Source of the DNA: an uncultured Clostridium sp.
Lineage (GTDB): Bacteria > Bacillota > Clostridia > Lachnospirales > Lachnospiraceae
DNA length: 47,078 bases
Reading direction: 5' to 3'
Assembly (NCBI GenBank): GCA_900547035.1
Contig: URFM01000024.1
Coordinates: 1-47,078 of the forward strand
The first letter of the stretch is position 1. The number at the start of each line of letters is the position of its first letter. Shown piece after piece: positions 17,482 to 24,629 of this stretch. The position numbers and the translations under genes are program-made. The notes under the pieces were generated by a model. That model did no database searches, was not told the DNA's origin, and saw only the letters and a program-made list of their open reading frames with translations.

Positions 17482-18895
17482 GATTGCCCTTCTTCAGATT
17501 GCACCAGGCGGCAGTCTGAGAGAAAACTTGGAAAAAGGAATCCGGGCCTGCCGGGAAGCAAAGAAGCAGGGGGCGGACATTGCCCTGTTTCCCGAAATGT
17601 GGAGCAACGGCTACCGGATTTATGACTGTCCCCCGGAACAATGGAAAGCCGGAGCCATTCCGGCAGATGATGGGTTTATCCGCGCCTTTGGAAAGCTGGC
17701 GAAGGAGCTGGAACTGGCAATCTGCGTCACATTTCTGGAAGCCTGGGAGGGCGGCCCGCGCAACAGTCTGGTGCTTTTTGACCGTTTTGGGGAGAAAAGA
17801 CTGACCTACGCCAAGGTCCATACCTGCGATTTCGGAGAGGAGCGGTATCTGACGCCGGGGGAGGATTTTGAGACGGCGGTCCTGGATACGGCTAAGGGAC
17901 CGGTAAAAGTTGGGGCGATGATTTGCTACGACAGGGAATTTCCGGAAAGCGCCAGAATCCTGATGTTAAAGGGGGCGGAGCTGATTCTGGTCCCCAATGC
18001 CTGCCCCATGGAAATCAACCGCCTGTCCCAGCTTCGGGCCAGGGCCTTTGAAAATATGACGGCCATTGCCACCTGCAATTACCCGGCTTCCGTGCCGGAC
18101 TGCAACGGAGGTTCCAGTGTTTTTGACGGTGTGGCATATCTTCCGCAGATGGAGGGCTCACGGGATACCTGTATCCTTCAGGCGGGTGAAGATGAAGGGA
18201 TTTATGTGGCCGCCCTGGATTTGGACCAGCTTAGGACCTACCGGGGACAGGAGGTCCATGGGAATGCCTACCGGCATCCGGAAAAATACGGCCTTTTGAC
18301 AGAACTTAAAGTAGAACCGCCTTTTATCCGGGCGGATAAAAGAGGCGCGAATAGGGGAGGAGCGGATAAGAGAGGAGCGGCGCAAGGAGAAAAGGCGGGC
18401 CTCAGGAAAAAACTCTATCTCATCGGCGGCGCTATGGGCGTTGGAAAGACTACCGTCAGCCAAATCCTGAAAAAGAAGCTGGACAGGGCGGTCCTTCTGG
18501 ACGGGGACTGGTGCTGGGATGGGGATCCCTTTGTGGTGACGGAGGAGACGAAGGAGATGGTACTAAAGAATATCTGCTTTCTGTTAAATGGCTTTCTCCA
18601 TTGCTCCGCCTACGAAAATATCATTTTCTGCTGGGTCATGGACCAGCAGGAGACGATTTCCAGGATTCTCTCAGGTCTGGACTTATCCGGATGTGATGTA
18701 AAAAATATTTCCCTGGTCTGCAGCCAGAAGGCGCTGGAAGAACGGCTGGGACCGGATATAGAAAAGGGAATCCGCCAGCCGGATGTTTTGGAGCGGAGTC
18801 TGGAGCGGCTGGGACGGTATGAAGGGCTGGATACGGTGAAGATTGACGTTTCGCGGCTCAGTCCGGAGGGGGCGGCGGAGGTGATTATGGAATGA
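17471..18895 (+). CDS. Nitrilase-family hydrolase fused to a P-loop kinase-like domain
   Basis: The 474-residue protein has two domains. Residues 1-280 form a carbon-nitrogen hydrolase with the catalytic triad E42 (LFPEMW), K115 (YAKVHT) and C152 (MICYDREFPE), which acts on amides or nitriles. Residues 313-474 form a nucleotide-binding domain with Walker A GAMGVGKTT (320-328) and a DGDWCW segment, resembling small nucleoside/shikimate-type kinases. The linker (about 286-312) is rich in Arg, Gly and Ala and contains ADKRGA twice, encoded by a roughly 30-bp imperfect tandem duplication (units begin near 18332 and 18362). I know both families separately but not this fusion. The start overlaps the preceding lipoprotein gene. 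Substrate is unknown; a coupled amide cleavage and phosphorylation is one speculative reading. Confidence 0.88.
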   Translation: MNLKIALLQIAPGGSLRENLEKGIRACREAKKQGADIALFPEMWSNGYRIYDCPPEQWKAGAIPADDGFIRAFGKLAKELELAICVTFLEAWEGGPRNSLVLFDRFGEKRLTYAKVHTCDFGEERYLTPGEDFETAVLDTAKGPVKVGAMICYDREFPESARILMLKGAELILVPNACPMEINRLSQLRARAFENMTAIATCNYPASVPDCNGGSSVFDGVAYLPQMEGSRDTCILQAGEDEGIYVAALDLDQLRTYRGQEVHGNAYRHPEKYGLLTELKVEPPFIRADKRGANRGGADKRGAAQGEKAGLRKKLYLIGGAMGVGKTTVSQILKKKLDRAVLLDGDWCWDGDPFVVTEETKEMVLKNICFLLNGFLHCSAYENIIFCWVMDQQETISRILSGLDLSGCDVKNISLVCSQKALEERLGPDIEKGIRQPDVLERSLERLGRYEGLDTVKIDVSRLSPEGAAEVIME

Positions 18896-18950
18896 CAGTC
18901 AGAAAAAATATTTGGGGGTATTTAACGAACTTGAAATGTTTTACAATGTA

Positions 18951-18979
18951 TTGACGTTGCAAATACAAAACGGTATAAT
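18951..18979 (+). promoter_or_regulatory. Sigma-A promoter of the toxin-antitoxin operon
   Basis: TTGACG (18951-18956) and a perfect TATAAT (18974-18979) are separated by 17 bases, about 30 bases before the antitoxin ATG. Antitoxins of this family usually repress their own promoter, so the operator is probably here. Confidence 0.8.
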
Positions 18980-19009
18980 AAGGATGAAAAACATAAGGGG
19001 GTGAATCAT

Positions 19010-19309
19010 ATGGCAAAAACAGCAAATATAAATGTACGTATTGACCCACAGACAAAAAAACTTGCGGAAGAGTTGTTTTCCAGCTTTGGAATTACGATTA
19101 CGGATGCTATTAATATATTTCTTCGTAAATCCATTATGGAAGGCGGCCTTCCTTTTGATATGAAACAACCGCGTTATAATACGGAAACAGAAGCGGCTAT
19201 GCAGGAAGCGCGGACAATTATGAATGGTCAAACATCTGTAAAAACCTATCGCTCTGCCGGGGATTTGTTTAGAGAGCTTGATGCGGAAATGGACGGTGAG
19301 GAATGCTGA
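19010..19309 (+). CDS. RelB/DinJ-family type II antitoxin
   Basis: The 99-residue protein begins MAKTANINVRIDPQTKKLAE, a ribbon-helix-helix DNA-binding domain with the RelB/DinJ signature (ANINVRIDPQTK..AEELFSSFGITITDAINIFLRKSI). The C-terminal half (MQEARTIMNGQTSVKTYRSA onward) would wrap and neutralise the toxin. I chose ATG 19010 over GTG 19001 because the AAGGGGGTG ribosome binding site is then properly spaced and the domain starts at its usual point. The last codons overlap the toxin gene by seven bases. The module is more AT-rich than its surroundings, consistent with horizontal transfer. Confidence 0.88.
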   Translation: MAKTANINVRIDPQTKKLAEELFSSFGITITDAINIFLRKSIMEGGLPFDMKQPRYNTETEAAMQEARTIMNGQTSVKTYRSAGDLFRELDAEMDGEEC

Positions 19310-19581
19310 AATTAATTACTACCGGACAGTTTCGCAAAGATTACAAGCGGGTCAAAAGACGCGGATATGATATGAAACGACTGGAGGATATTATCGACCA
19401 GTTGCTTGCTGAACAGCTTCTCGCTGAGAAACATCGGGACCATGCTTTGGTTGGAAACTATATAGGATTTCGGGAATGCCTTATTATGCCTGACTGGCTC
19501 TTAATCTATGCAGTGGATAAAGGACAGCTAATATTAACCGCTTCACGGACAGGTTCCCACGCAGATTTGTTTTCTGTGTAA
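19303..19581 (+). CDS. YafQ-family type II toxin (mRNA interferase)
   Basis: YafQ-type toxins cut mRNA in the translating ribosome. The 92-residue product has the family layout: basic N-terminus (TGQFRKDYKRVKRRGYD), central HALVGNYIGFRECLI with the conserved His, a DWLLIYAVD strand, and the C-terminal RTGSHADLFSV carrying the catalytic His, Asp and Phe of the family. Length is normal. It overlaps the RelB-like antitoxin gene and shares its promoter. All expected active-site positions appear present, so the toxin is probably functional. Confidence 0.88.
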   Translation: MLKLITTGQFRKDYKRVKRRGYDMKRLEDIIDQLLAEQLLAEKHRDHALVGNYIGFRECLIMPDWLLIYAVDKGQLILTASRTGSHADLFSV

Positions 19582-19631
19582 GCGGCGTCTCCATGTTAAA
19601 TATTATGGGAGGACATACTGGTACCAGGAAA

Positions 19632-19657
19632 GCGGCGGATTACAGAAAATCCGCCGC
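19632..19657. terminator. Possible terminator between toxin and P1 peptidase genes
   Basis: A perfect 10-bp stem GCGGCGGATT with AATCCGCCGC and a 6-base loop overlaps the 3' end of the convergent peptidase gene. No real T-tract follows on either strand, so termination is uncertain. Confidence 0.35.
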
Positions 19658-20608
19658 CGCTTTCAGTCCATAAGCGGGAGCCGCGCACAGGGCCGCCCGG
19701 TTGACCGCCCGGGCCACCGCCTCGGAAGCCATCGCGTAAAAGGAATCCGGCGCTACTTCCACCTGTCCGGAGGCCATGACAAAAAGGGTATCCCCATCTA
19801 CGCTGCAGTGAGCGGGCCGGATGGTCTGAGCATACCCGTCGTGAGCGATGACGGCCGCTTTGCGGCACTGGCTTTTATCCAGCCGGGCGTTGGTGATGAC
19901 GCAGCCGATGGTGGTATTGCCGCTCCAGAGGTTTCGGCTGTTCTGAAGCTCCTCGTACATGCAGCGCTTGGTATCAGCAAAGCCGCTATGGTCGGGAGTC
20001 AGCAGCCCGGCCAGGATTTTCCCTGAATCGTAGTCGATGACGTCTCCCAGGGCATTCACTGCCACAATGGCTCCGCACCGGACCTCTCCAATCTGTCTCG
20101 CCCAGATGCCGATGCCGCATTTCATCATGCGCTCCGTCTGACAAAATTTTCCAACGGCGGCTCCTGTGCCGGCGCCCACATTCCCTTCCAAAGGTTCCAT
20201 ACCGCTCCAGGCATTTTCGCAGGCCTCGTATCCCATCTTTTTGTCCGGACGGTGTTTGGCGCTTACCAGCTCTAAGTCAAACAGAGAAGCGCCGCAGACA
20301 ATGGGGACTTTTCCGATTCCCACATCAAAGCCGATTCCCCGTTCTTCCAGGAATGCCATAGCCCCGTCGCCTGCTTCCAGGCCGTAGGCGCTGCCTCCGG
20401 AAAGCATGACGCAGTGAATCTGCTGAACGGTATTTTCCGGACGCAGCAGCTCTGTTTCCCGGGATGCGGGGCTGCCGCCCCGGACGTCTACGCCGGCCCA
20501 AGCTCCCTTGGGACATAAGATGGCCGTGCAGCCCGTGGCGTGAACCATATCCTGGGCGTGTCCGACGCGAAAATCAGACAGTTGAGAGATGGGGATTGAT
20601 TTTATCAT
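19640..20608 (-). CDS. P1 family (DmpA-like) self-processing peptidase
   Basis: Family members (L-aminopeptidase/D-esterase DmpA, beta-peptidyl aminopeptidases) cut themselves into two chains and use the new N-terminal residue as nucleophile. The 322-residue protein has the Gly-rich N-terminal region (DFRVGHAQD), VMLSGGSAYGLEAGDG, GNVGAGTGAAVGK and the cleavage segment SGNTTIGCVITNA. Autocleavage would free the Thr after Asn-Thr or Asn. The C-terminal ASEAVARAVNRA helix is also typical. Length is slightly below the 330-370 of characterised enzymes. The adjacent minus-strand EamA transporter, 29 bases upstream, may be co-transcribed and could export or import the amino acids released. Confidence 0.9.
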   Translation of the reverse strand: MIKSIPISQLSDFRVGHAQDMVHATGCTAILCPKGAWAGVDVRGGSPASRETELLRPENTVQQIHCVMLSGGSAYGLEAGDGAMAFLEERGIGFDVGIGKVPIVCGASLFDLELVSAKHRPDKKMGYEACENAWSGMEPLEGNVGAGTGAAVGKFCQTERMMKCGIGIWARQIGEVRCGAIVAVNALGDVIDYDSGKILAGLLTPDHSGFADTKRCMYEELQNSRNLWSGNTTIGCVITNARLDKSQCRKAAVIAHDGYAQTIRPAHCSVDGDTLFVMASGQVEVAPDSFYAMASEAVARAVNRAALCAAPAYGLKAAADFL

Positions 20609-20637
20609 AAAAAATTCCTCCTTTTATTCTTCCTCGT

Positions 20638-21528
20638 TTATTCTTTCTCTTGCCCCTGCTCCACCCGCGAATAAGCGATTACTCCCGCGATAATCACCAG
20701 GCCGCCCAGAATCTGCAGCGGCTTTGGAATCTCATGGAACAGGAAAGCGGCAAAAACGGCGGCTACCGCCGGCTCGCACAGCTTGGAGGCGGAAACAAAG
20801 GCGGGGGATAAAAACTTCAGGCACCAGCTGAAGATGCTGTGGCCCAGGATGGTGGAAAAGACCGCCAGAAGAAACCCCACCACGATTCCGCTGGAGCCGT
20901 ATCCGGTCAGGGACAGGCCCTGAGTCAGCGTCATGATAACGAGAGTGACGGCGCAGGCCCCGTACACCAGGTAGGTATAAACGGTGGTGGAAGCCGTGGC
21001 ACGGGCGATTCTTCCAATCAGGGTGTAGACCGCCACCGCGATAGCAGCCAGAAGGGCAAGGAAATCCCCGTAGAGATGGTTCCCCTGGCCGGAGGAGTCA
21101 GAAAAGGCGATGAGCATGCTGCCGGCCAGGGTAACGGCAATGGCCCCGCAAGCCTTCCCGGACAGCCGTCCCTTGAGGAACAGCCGCCAGCCCAGGGCCA
21201 CCCAGATGACCTCGGTACATACAATGGTGGTGGAACTGGCCACGGAGGTGTGGTTTAAGGATTCAAACCAGAGAGTGAAATGCAGAGCGAGAAAAATGCC
21301 GCTGAGGATGCACAGCAAAACCAGCTTCGGACTGGTTTCCAAAAGCTCCTGGCGGTATTTTTTTGAGCAGATGACGGCGGGGGTCATGAGGATTATGGTC
21401 CACAGTAAGCGGTAGGCTGCGGTGACTACCGATGGAGACTGTGCGTATTTTACAAAAATAGAGGACAGTGAGATGCCCATGATTCCGATGACAATGAGAA
21501 TCATGGGGTGCCGTTCCAGTGTGTTCAT
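20638..21528 (-). CDS. DMT-superfamily (EamA) transporter
   Basis: The 296-residue integral membrane protein has ten hydrophobic segments in two EamA repeats, the usual layout of drug/metabolite exporters. The second repeat starts near LYGDFLALLAAIAVAVYTLIGRIARA. The SLNHTSVASSTTIVCTEVIWVALGWR segment is characteristic of the first repeat. Substrate cannot be read from sequence; amino acids or other small metabolites are common for this family. It lies just upstream of the P1 peptidase gene on the same strand. Confidence 0.9.
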   Translation of the reverse strand: MNTLERHPMILIVIGIMGISLSSIFVKYAQSPSVVTAAYRLLWTIILMTPAVICSKKYRQELLETSPKLVLLCILSGIFLALHFTLWFESLNHTSVASSTTIVCTEVIWVALGWRLFLKGRLSGKACGAIAVTLAGSMLIAFSDSSGQGNHLYGDFLALLAAIAVAVYTLIGRIARATASTTVYTYLVYGACAVTLVIMTLTQGLSLTGYGSSGIVVGFLLAVFSTILGHSIFSWCLKFLSPAFVSASKLCEPAVAAVFAAFLFHEIPKPLQILGGLVIIAGVIAYSRVEQGQEKE

Positions 21529-21645
21529 GTGGTTTCTCCTGAGGTGTCTTATTTTTAGCGGGAGGTATAGCCCGCGCCAGACTATTATATCATACCCGGC
21601 AAAAATGAGGAATCTTTTAATGAAATCCTAATGCTTACGTAAGGT

Positions 21646-21700
21646 CCTGAAAAGCCGTCTGTGGTATACTTTAAGTATTAAAACAGACGGTTTTTTCAGG
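21646..21700. repeat. Long nested inverted repeat overlapping a promoter
   Basis: The outer arms CCTGAAAAGCCGTCTGT and ACAGACGGTTTTTTCAGG pair with one small irregularity. Inside lies a smaller perfect repeat, ATACTT-T-AAGTAT, covering the -10 box TATACT. The right arm ends in six Ts, so the transcript could also form a terminator-like hairpin. It is either an operator for a dimeric repressor or an attenuating hairpin at the 5' end of the downstream lipoprotein mRNA. Confidence 0.6.
21662..21670 (+). promoter_or_regulatory. Extended -10 promoter for the downstream lipoprotein
   Basis: TGGTATACT matches an extended -10 element 46 bases before ATG 21716. No good -35 box is seen. The element lies within the inverted repeat at 21646-21700. 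Confidence 0.45.
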
Positions 21701-21715
21701 ATTGGAGGAGTGAGA

Positions 21716-22291
21716 ATGAGAAAGTATGGGACTGCGGTGCTTGGTCTGATGTTTGCGCTGTCTCTTGGAGGCTGCGGGGAAGGAGAGCGGACGGTCTATG
21801 TGGCTCAGGAAACTTCTGTGAATCAGGAAACCGGTCTCACGGCGGCCGAATCCGGTAAGACATCCCAGGAAGTACAGGAGATTCCGGAGCTTGCCGTCCG
21901 GCGGGAGGAAAATGTGCCGCCGGAGAACATGACCCTTTACAGTTCCTGCCCCTTTTCCTTTGATAATGAGGAGTGGCAGCTCTGTCTCTACGTCCAGGCT
22001 GAACTGGTGATTGACGGCAGCCTGGCCCTGGACGACCGGTGCGCTTTTCTGATTCGGTCGGAGAAGGGGGACGGCGCCTACACCCTGTTTGAGGACACCG
22101 TGCAGCTTGGGGTTCCTGCGGGAGACGTATGGATGGACCTGGAAAACCGGCTCCATATCGCTATCCGGGACATTCGGAGCGCCAGGTATCAGGTGACGGA
22201 GTATGTGTACGATGGGGAGGCGGATGCCTTCTATGGACAAAGGGTTGTGGACCAGGACGGAGTCAATTATATCGGTTCCGTAGGAGAATAG
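21716..22291 (+). CDS. Putative lipoprotein of unknown function
   Basis: The protein of about 191 residues starts MRKYGTAVLGLMFALSLGGC, a clear lipoprotein signal with lipobox LGGC, then a Gln/Glu/Thr-rich linker (residues 25-65) and a globular part with VWMDLENRLHIAIRDI and ATG-proximal acidic strands. I chose ATG 21716 over GTG 21710 because of the GGAGG spacing. No family is recognised. It is transcribed from a promoter embedded in an inverted repeat and followed by the structured repeat element before the phosphofructokinase gene. Confidence 0.75.
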   Translation: MRKYGTAVLGLMFALSLGGCGEGERTVYVAQETSVNQETGLTAAESGKTSQEVQEIPELAVRREENVPPENMTLYSSCPFSFDNEEWQLCLYVQAELVIDGSLALDDRCAFLIRSEKGDGAYTLFEDTVQLGVPAGDVWMDLENRLHIAIRDIRSARYQVTEYVYDGEADAFYGQRVVDQDGVNYIGSVGE

Positions 22292-22435
22292 AGGTGCGCG
22301 GCCGCGAGCAACCCCAGCGCGGAGCCAAACTGTCATAAAAAAACGGAAATTTCTGTGAATTTTTGTGGAAAAAAACGGAATTTTATAGTACAATGATAGA
22401 CAAAAGAGCCTTTTGCGGCAGATTTTTGATTATTT
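22292..22435 (+). other. Gap before the structured repeat; weak promoter only
   Basis: No gene is seen. The AT-rich second half has a weak promoter-like pair (TTGTGG at 22363 and TATAGT/TACAAT at 22384-22394, with poor spacing) that could drive the phosphofructokinase gene through the repeat element. Confidence 0.35.
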
Positions 22436-22608
22436 GTAACTGTTCAGGACGGCACATCTTCTTGCCCGGCCAAAGGCCGGACAAGAAGCATCGGATGTCC
22501 ATACCCTAAGGGGCACGCTGTCCGATGTGAAAACAGGTGCAAAAACACGCTTATAAGCGAGCTTAACGCCTGTTTTTGCACCTGTTTTCCGCCGTCCTGA
22601 ACTGTTAC
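22436..22608. repeat. 173-bp structured repeat element with 18-bp terminal inverted repeats
   Basis: The ends are GTAACTGTTCAGGACGGC (22436-22453) and GCCGTCCTGAACTGTTAC (22591-22608), inverted with 17 of 18 matches. Inside are a GC-rich hairpin CTTCTTGCCCGGCC/GGCCGGACAAGAAG (22458-22488), a weaker CATCGGA/TCCGATG pair (22489-22527), and a perfect 18-bp stem AAAACAGGTGCAAAAACA/TGTTTTTGCACCTGTTTT (22530-22588) whose loop itself folds. Two shorter copies of the same ends lie at 27034-27059 and 30578-30623, which makes this a dispersed family. It has no ORF and lies 24 bases before a start codon, so it is probably part of the leader mRNA. It could be a MITE-like element or a REP-like structured repeat. 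Confidence 0.75.
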
Positions 22609-22632
22609 GTTTAAAAGGAAAGGGGTACACCT

Positions 22633-23871
22633 ATGGCAAAAAAGCGGAATATCATTGTAGGACAGTCGGGAGGACCAACGGCGGTTATCAATTCCAGTCT
22701 GGCGGGAGTTTACAAGACTGCGAAAGAGAGGGGATTTCACAAGGTTTACGGGATGCTCCACGGCATCGAGGGATTCCTGGATGAGATGTATGTGGATTTG
22801 TCCACCCAGATTCATTCGGATATGGACATCGAGCTGCTGAAGCGGACGCCGTCGGCCTTTCTGGGCTCCTGCCGCTACAAGCTGCCGGACATCCACGAAA
22901 ATCCGGAGATTTACGAGAAGATTTTTTCCATTCTGGATAAGCTGCAGATTGAGGCCTTTATCTATATCGGCGGAAACGATTCCATGGATACCATCAAGAA
23001 GCTGTCGGACTACGCCATTGTGAAGGGCCATTCCCAGAAGTTTTTAGGGGTTCCCAAGACCATTGACAATGATTTGGCTTTAACAGACCACACCCCGGGA
23101 TTTGGCAGCGCGGCCAAGTACATCGCCACCTCCACCAAGGAGGTGATTCGGGACGCCATGGGGCTTTCCTACAAGCGGAAGATGATTACCATTATGGAGA
23201 TTATGGGACGCAATGCGGGATGGCTGACGGGAGCCACGGCCCTGGCGAAAACAGAGGAATGCTGCGGGCCTGATTTGATTTATCTGCCGGAGGTTCCCTT
23301 TGACATTGAGAAGTTTTTGAAGAAGTGTACGGACCTTTTAAAGAAGAAGTCCTCCATCGTGGTGGCGGTCTCCGAAGGAATCAAGACGCCGGACGGCACC
23401 TATGTCTGCCAGCTGTCCGGGGGAAGCGATTATGTGGATGCCTTCGGACACGCGCAGCTGGCCGGGACGGCGGCCTATCTGGCGGCTTACCTGGCGGACA
23501 AAACGGGACATAAGACCAGGGCGGTGGAACTGTCCACCCTCCAGAGAAGCGCGTCCCACATGGCCTCCCGGGTGGATATCAACGAGGCCTTTATGGTAGG
23601 AGGCGCTGCCGTGAAAGCGGCGGATGAGGGAGATACGGGAAAAATGGTGGTCATCGACCGTGTATCCGACGACCCCTACATGAGTGCGGCGGGAATCTAT
23701 GACGTACACAAGATAGCCAACAACGAGAAACTGGTTCCCAGGAACTGGGTGACCCGGGACGGAAGCTATGTAACCCAGGACTTCATCAACTATGTGGAAC
23801 CCCTGATTCAGGGAGATTATCAGCCCTTTATGGTCAACGGGCTTCCCCAGCATCTGGTGCTGCGCCGTTAG
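22633..23871 (+). CDS. pfp: 6-phosphofructokinase, probably pyrophosphate-dependent
   Basis: The enzyme phosphorylates fructose 6-phosphate to fructose 1,6-bisphosphate in glycolysis. The 412-residue protein has GQSGGPTAVINSSLAG at the N-terminus, GGNDSMDT (about 114-121), PKTIDNDL (about 137-144) and the GRNAGWL segment. In this superfamily an Asp in GGxDS and a Lys in PKTIDND mark the pyrophosphate-using group, whereas ATP enzymes have Gly at both places. I therefore infer PPi dependence, which would make the reaction reversible. The start has AAAGGAAAGGGG in front. The gene ends two bases from the convergent ABC ATPase gene with no terminator between them. Confidence 0.93.
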   Translation: MAKKRNIIVGQSGGPTAVINSSLAGVYKTAKERGFHKVYGMLHGIEGFLDEMYVDLSTQIHSDMDIELLKRTPSAFLGSCRYKLPDIHENPEIYEKIFSILDKLQIEAFIYIGGNDSMDTIKKLSDYAIVKGHSQKFLGVPKTIDNDLALTDHTPGFGSAAKYIATSTKEVIRDAMGLSYKRKMITIMEIMGRNAGWLTGATALAKTEECCGPDLIYLPEVPFDIEKFLKKCTDLLKKKSSIVVAVSEGIKTPDGTYVCQLSGGSDYVDAFGHAQLAGTAAYLAAYLADKTGHKTRAVELSTLQRSASHMASRVDINEAFMVGGAAVKAADEGDTGKMVVIDRVSDDPYMSAAGIYDVHKIANNEKLVPRNWVTRDGSYVTQDFINYVEPLIQGDYQPFMVNGLPQHLVLRR

Positions 23872-23873
23872 CC

Positions 23874-24629
23874 TTACAGGACGGATTCAATTAAATATCT
23901 GGTATATTCTGATTGGGGGAAACGGATGATCTGGTCCGTTTCCCCTTCTTCTACGATTCTTCCCTCGTGCATGACCAGGATTCGGTCGCAGAAAGACTGG
24001 ACCAGGGCCAGATTATGGCTGATGAACAGGTAGGAGAGAGAACGGGATTCTTTCAAATGTTCCAACAGCTCCATAATCTGTTTCTGCACCGTGACGTCCA
24101 GAGCACTGGTGGCCTCGTCGCAGATGAGGATGCGGGGGGAGAGGGCCAGGGCCCTGGCGATGGCGGCTCTCTGGCACTGGCCGCCGCTGAGCTGATGGGG
24201 ATACTGTCTGCCGGTTTCCGCCGGAAGGCCGCACTGCTTTAGCAGCTCGGCACTTCGTTTCCAGGCCTGGGACCGGGAAAAGCCCTGATTGAGAAGTCCC
24301 TCGCCAACGCTAAAGCCGATGGTCCGGCGGGGGTCAAAGGAGCCGGCGGGAGACTGAAAGACCATCTGGAGCTTCCGGTAAACTTCCCGAAGCTCTCTTC
24401 CCCTGGCCTCGGACAAGTCTTTTCCCTCCAGCAGAATCTGGCCGCCGGAGGCCTCCGTCAGCCGGCAGATGACCCTGGCCAGAGTGCTTTTTCCTGAGCC
24501 GGACTCCCCTACAATCCCCAGGGTCTCCCCCGGATAAAGGCAGAAGCTGACTCCGTTCAGAGCGGCGAAATCCTGCTCCTGTCCGGAAAATATTTTTGTC
24601 AAATCGCGAACTTCCAAAATCGGTTCCAT
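23874..24629 (-). CDS. ABC importer ATP-binding protein (OppF/NikE type)
   Basis: One of two ATPases that power a nickel/oligopeptide-type importer. The 251-residue protein has Walker A GESGSGKST (41-49), the Q-loop in LQMVFQSPAGSFDPRRTIG, the signature LSGGQCQRAAIARAL and Walker B ILICDEATSALDVTVQ. The FQSP..FDPR pattern and the short C-terminus (FPQSEYTRYLIES) fit the OppF/NikE subfamily. It starts immediately after the stop of the OppD/NikD-type gene. It is the last gene of the methyltransferase/importer operon. Confidence 0.93.
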   Translation of the reverse strand: MEPILEVRDLTKIFSGQEQDFAALNGVSFCLYPGETLGIVGESGSGKSTLARVICRLTEASGGQILLEGKDLSEARGRELREVYRKLQMVFQSPAGSFDPRRTIGFSVGEGLLNQGFSRSQAWKRSAELLKQCGLPAETGRQYPHQLSGGQCQRAAIARALALSPRILICDEATSALDVTVQKQIMELLEHLKESRSLSYLFISHNLALVQSFCDRILVMHEGRIVEEGETDQIIRFPQSEYTRYLIESVL

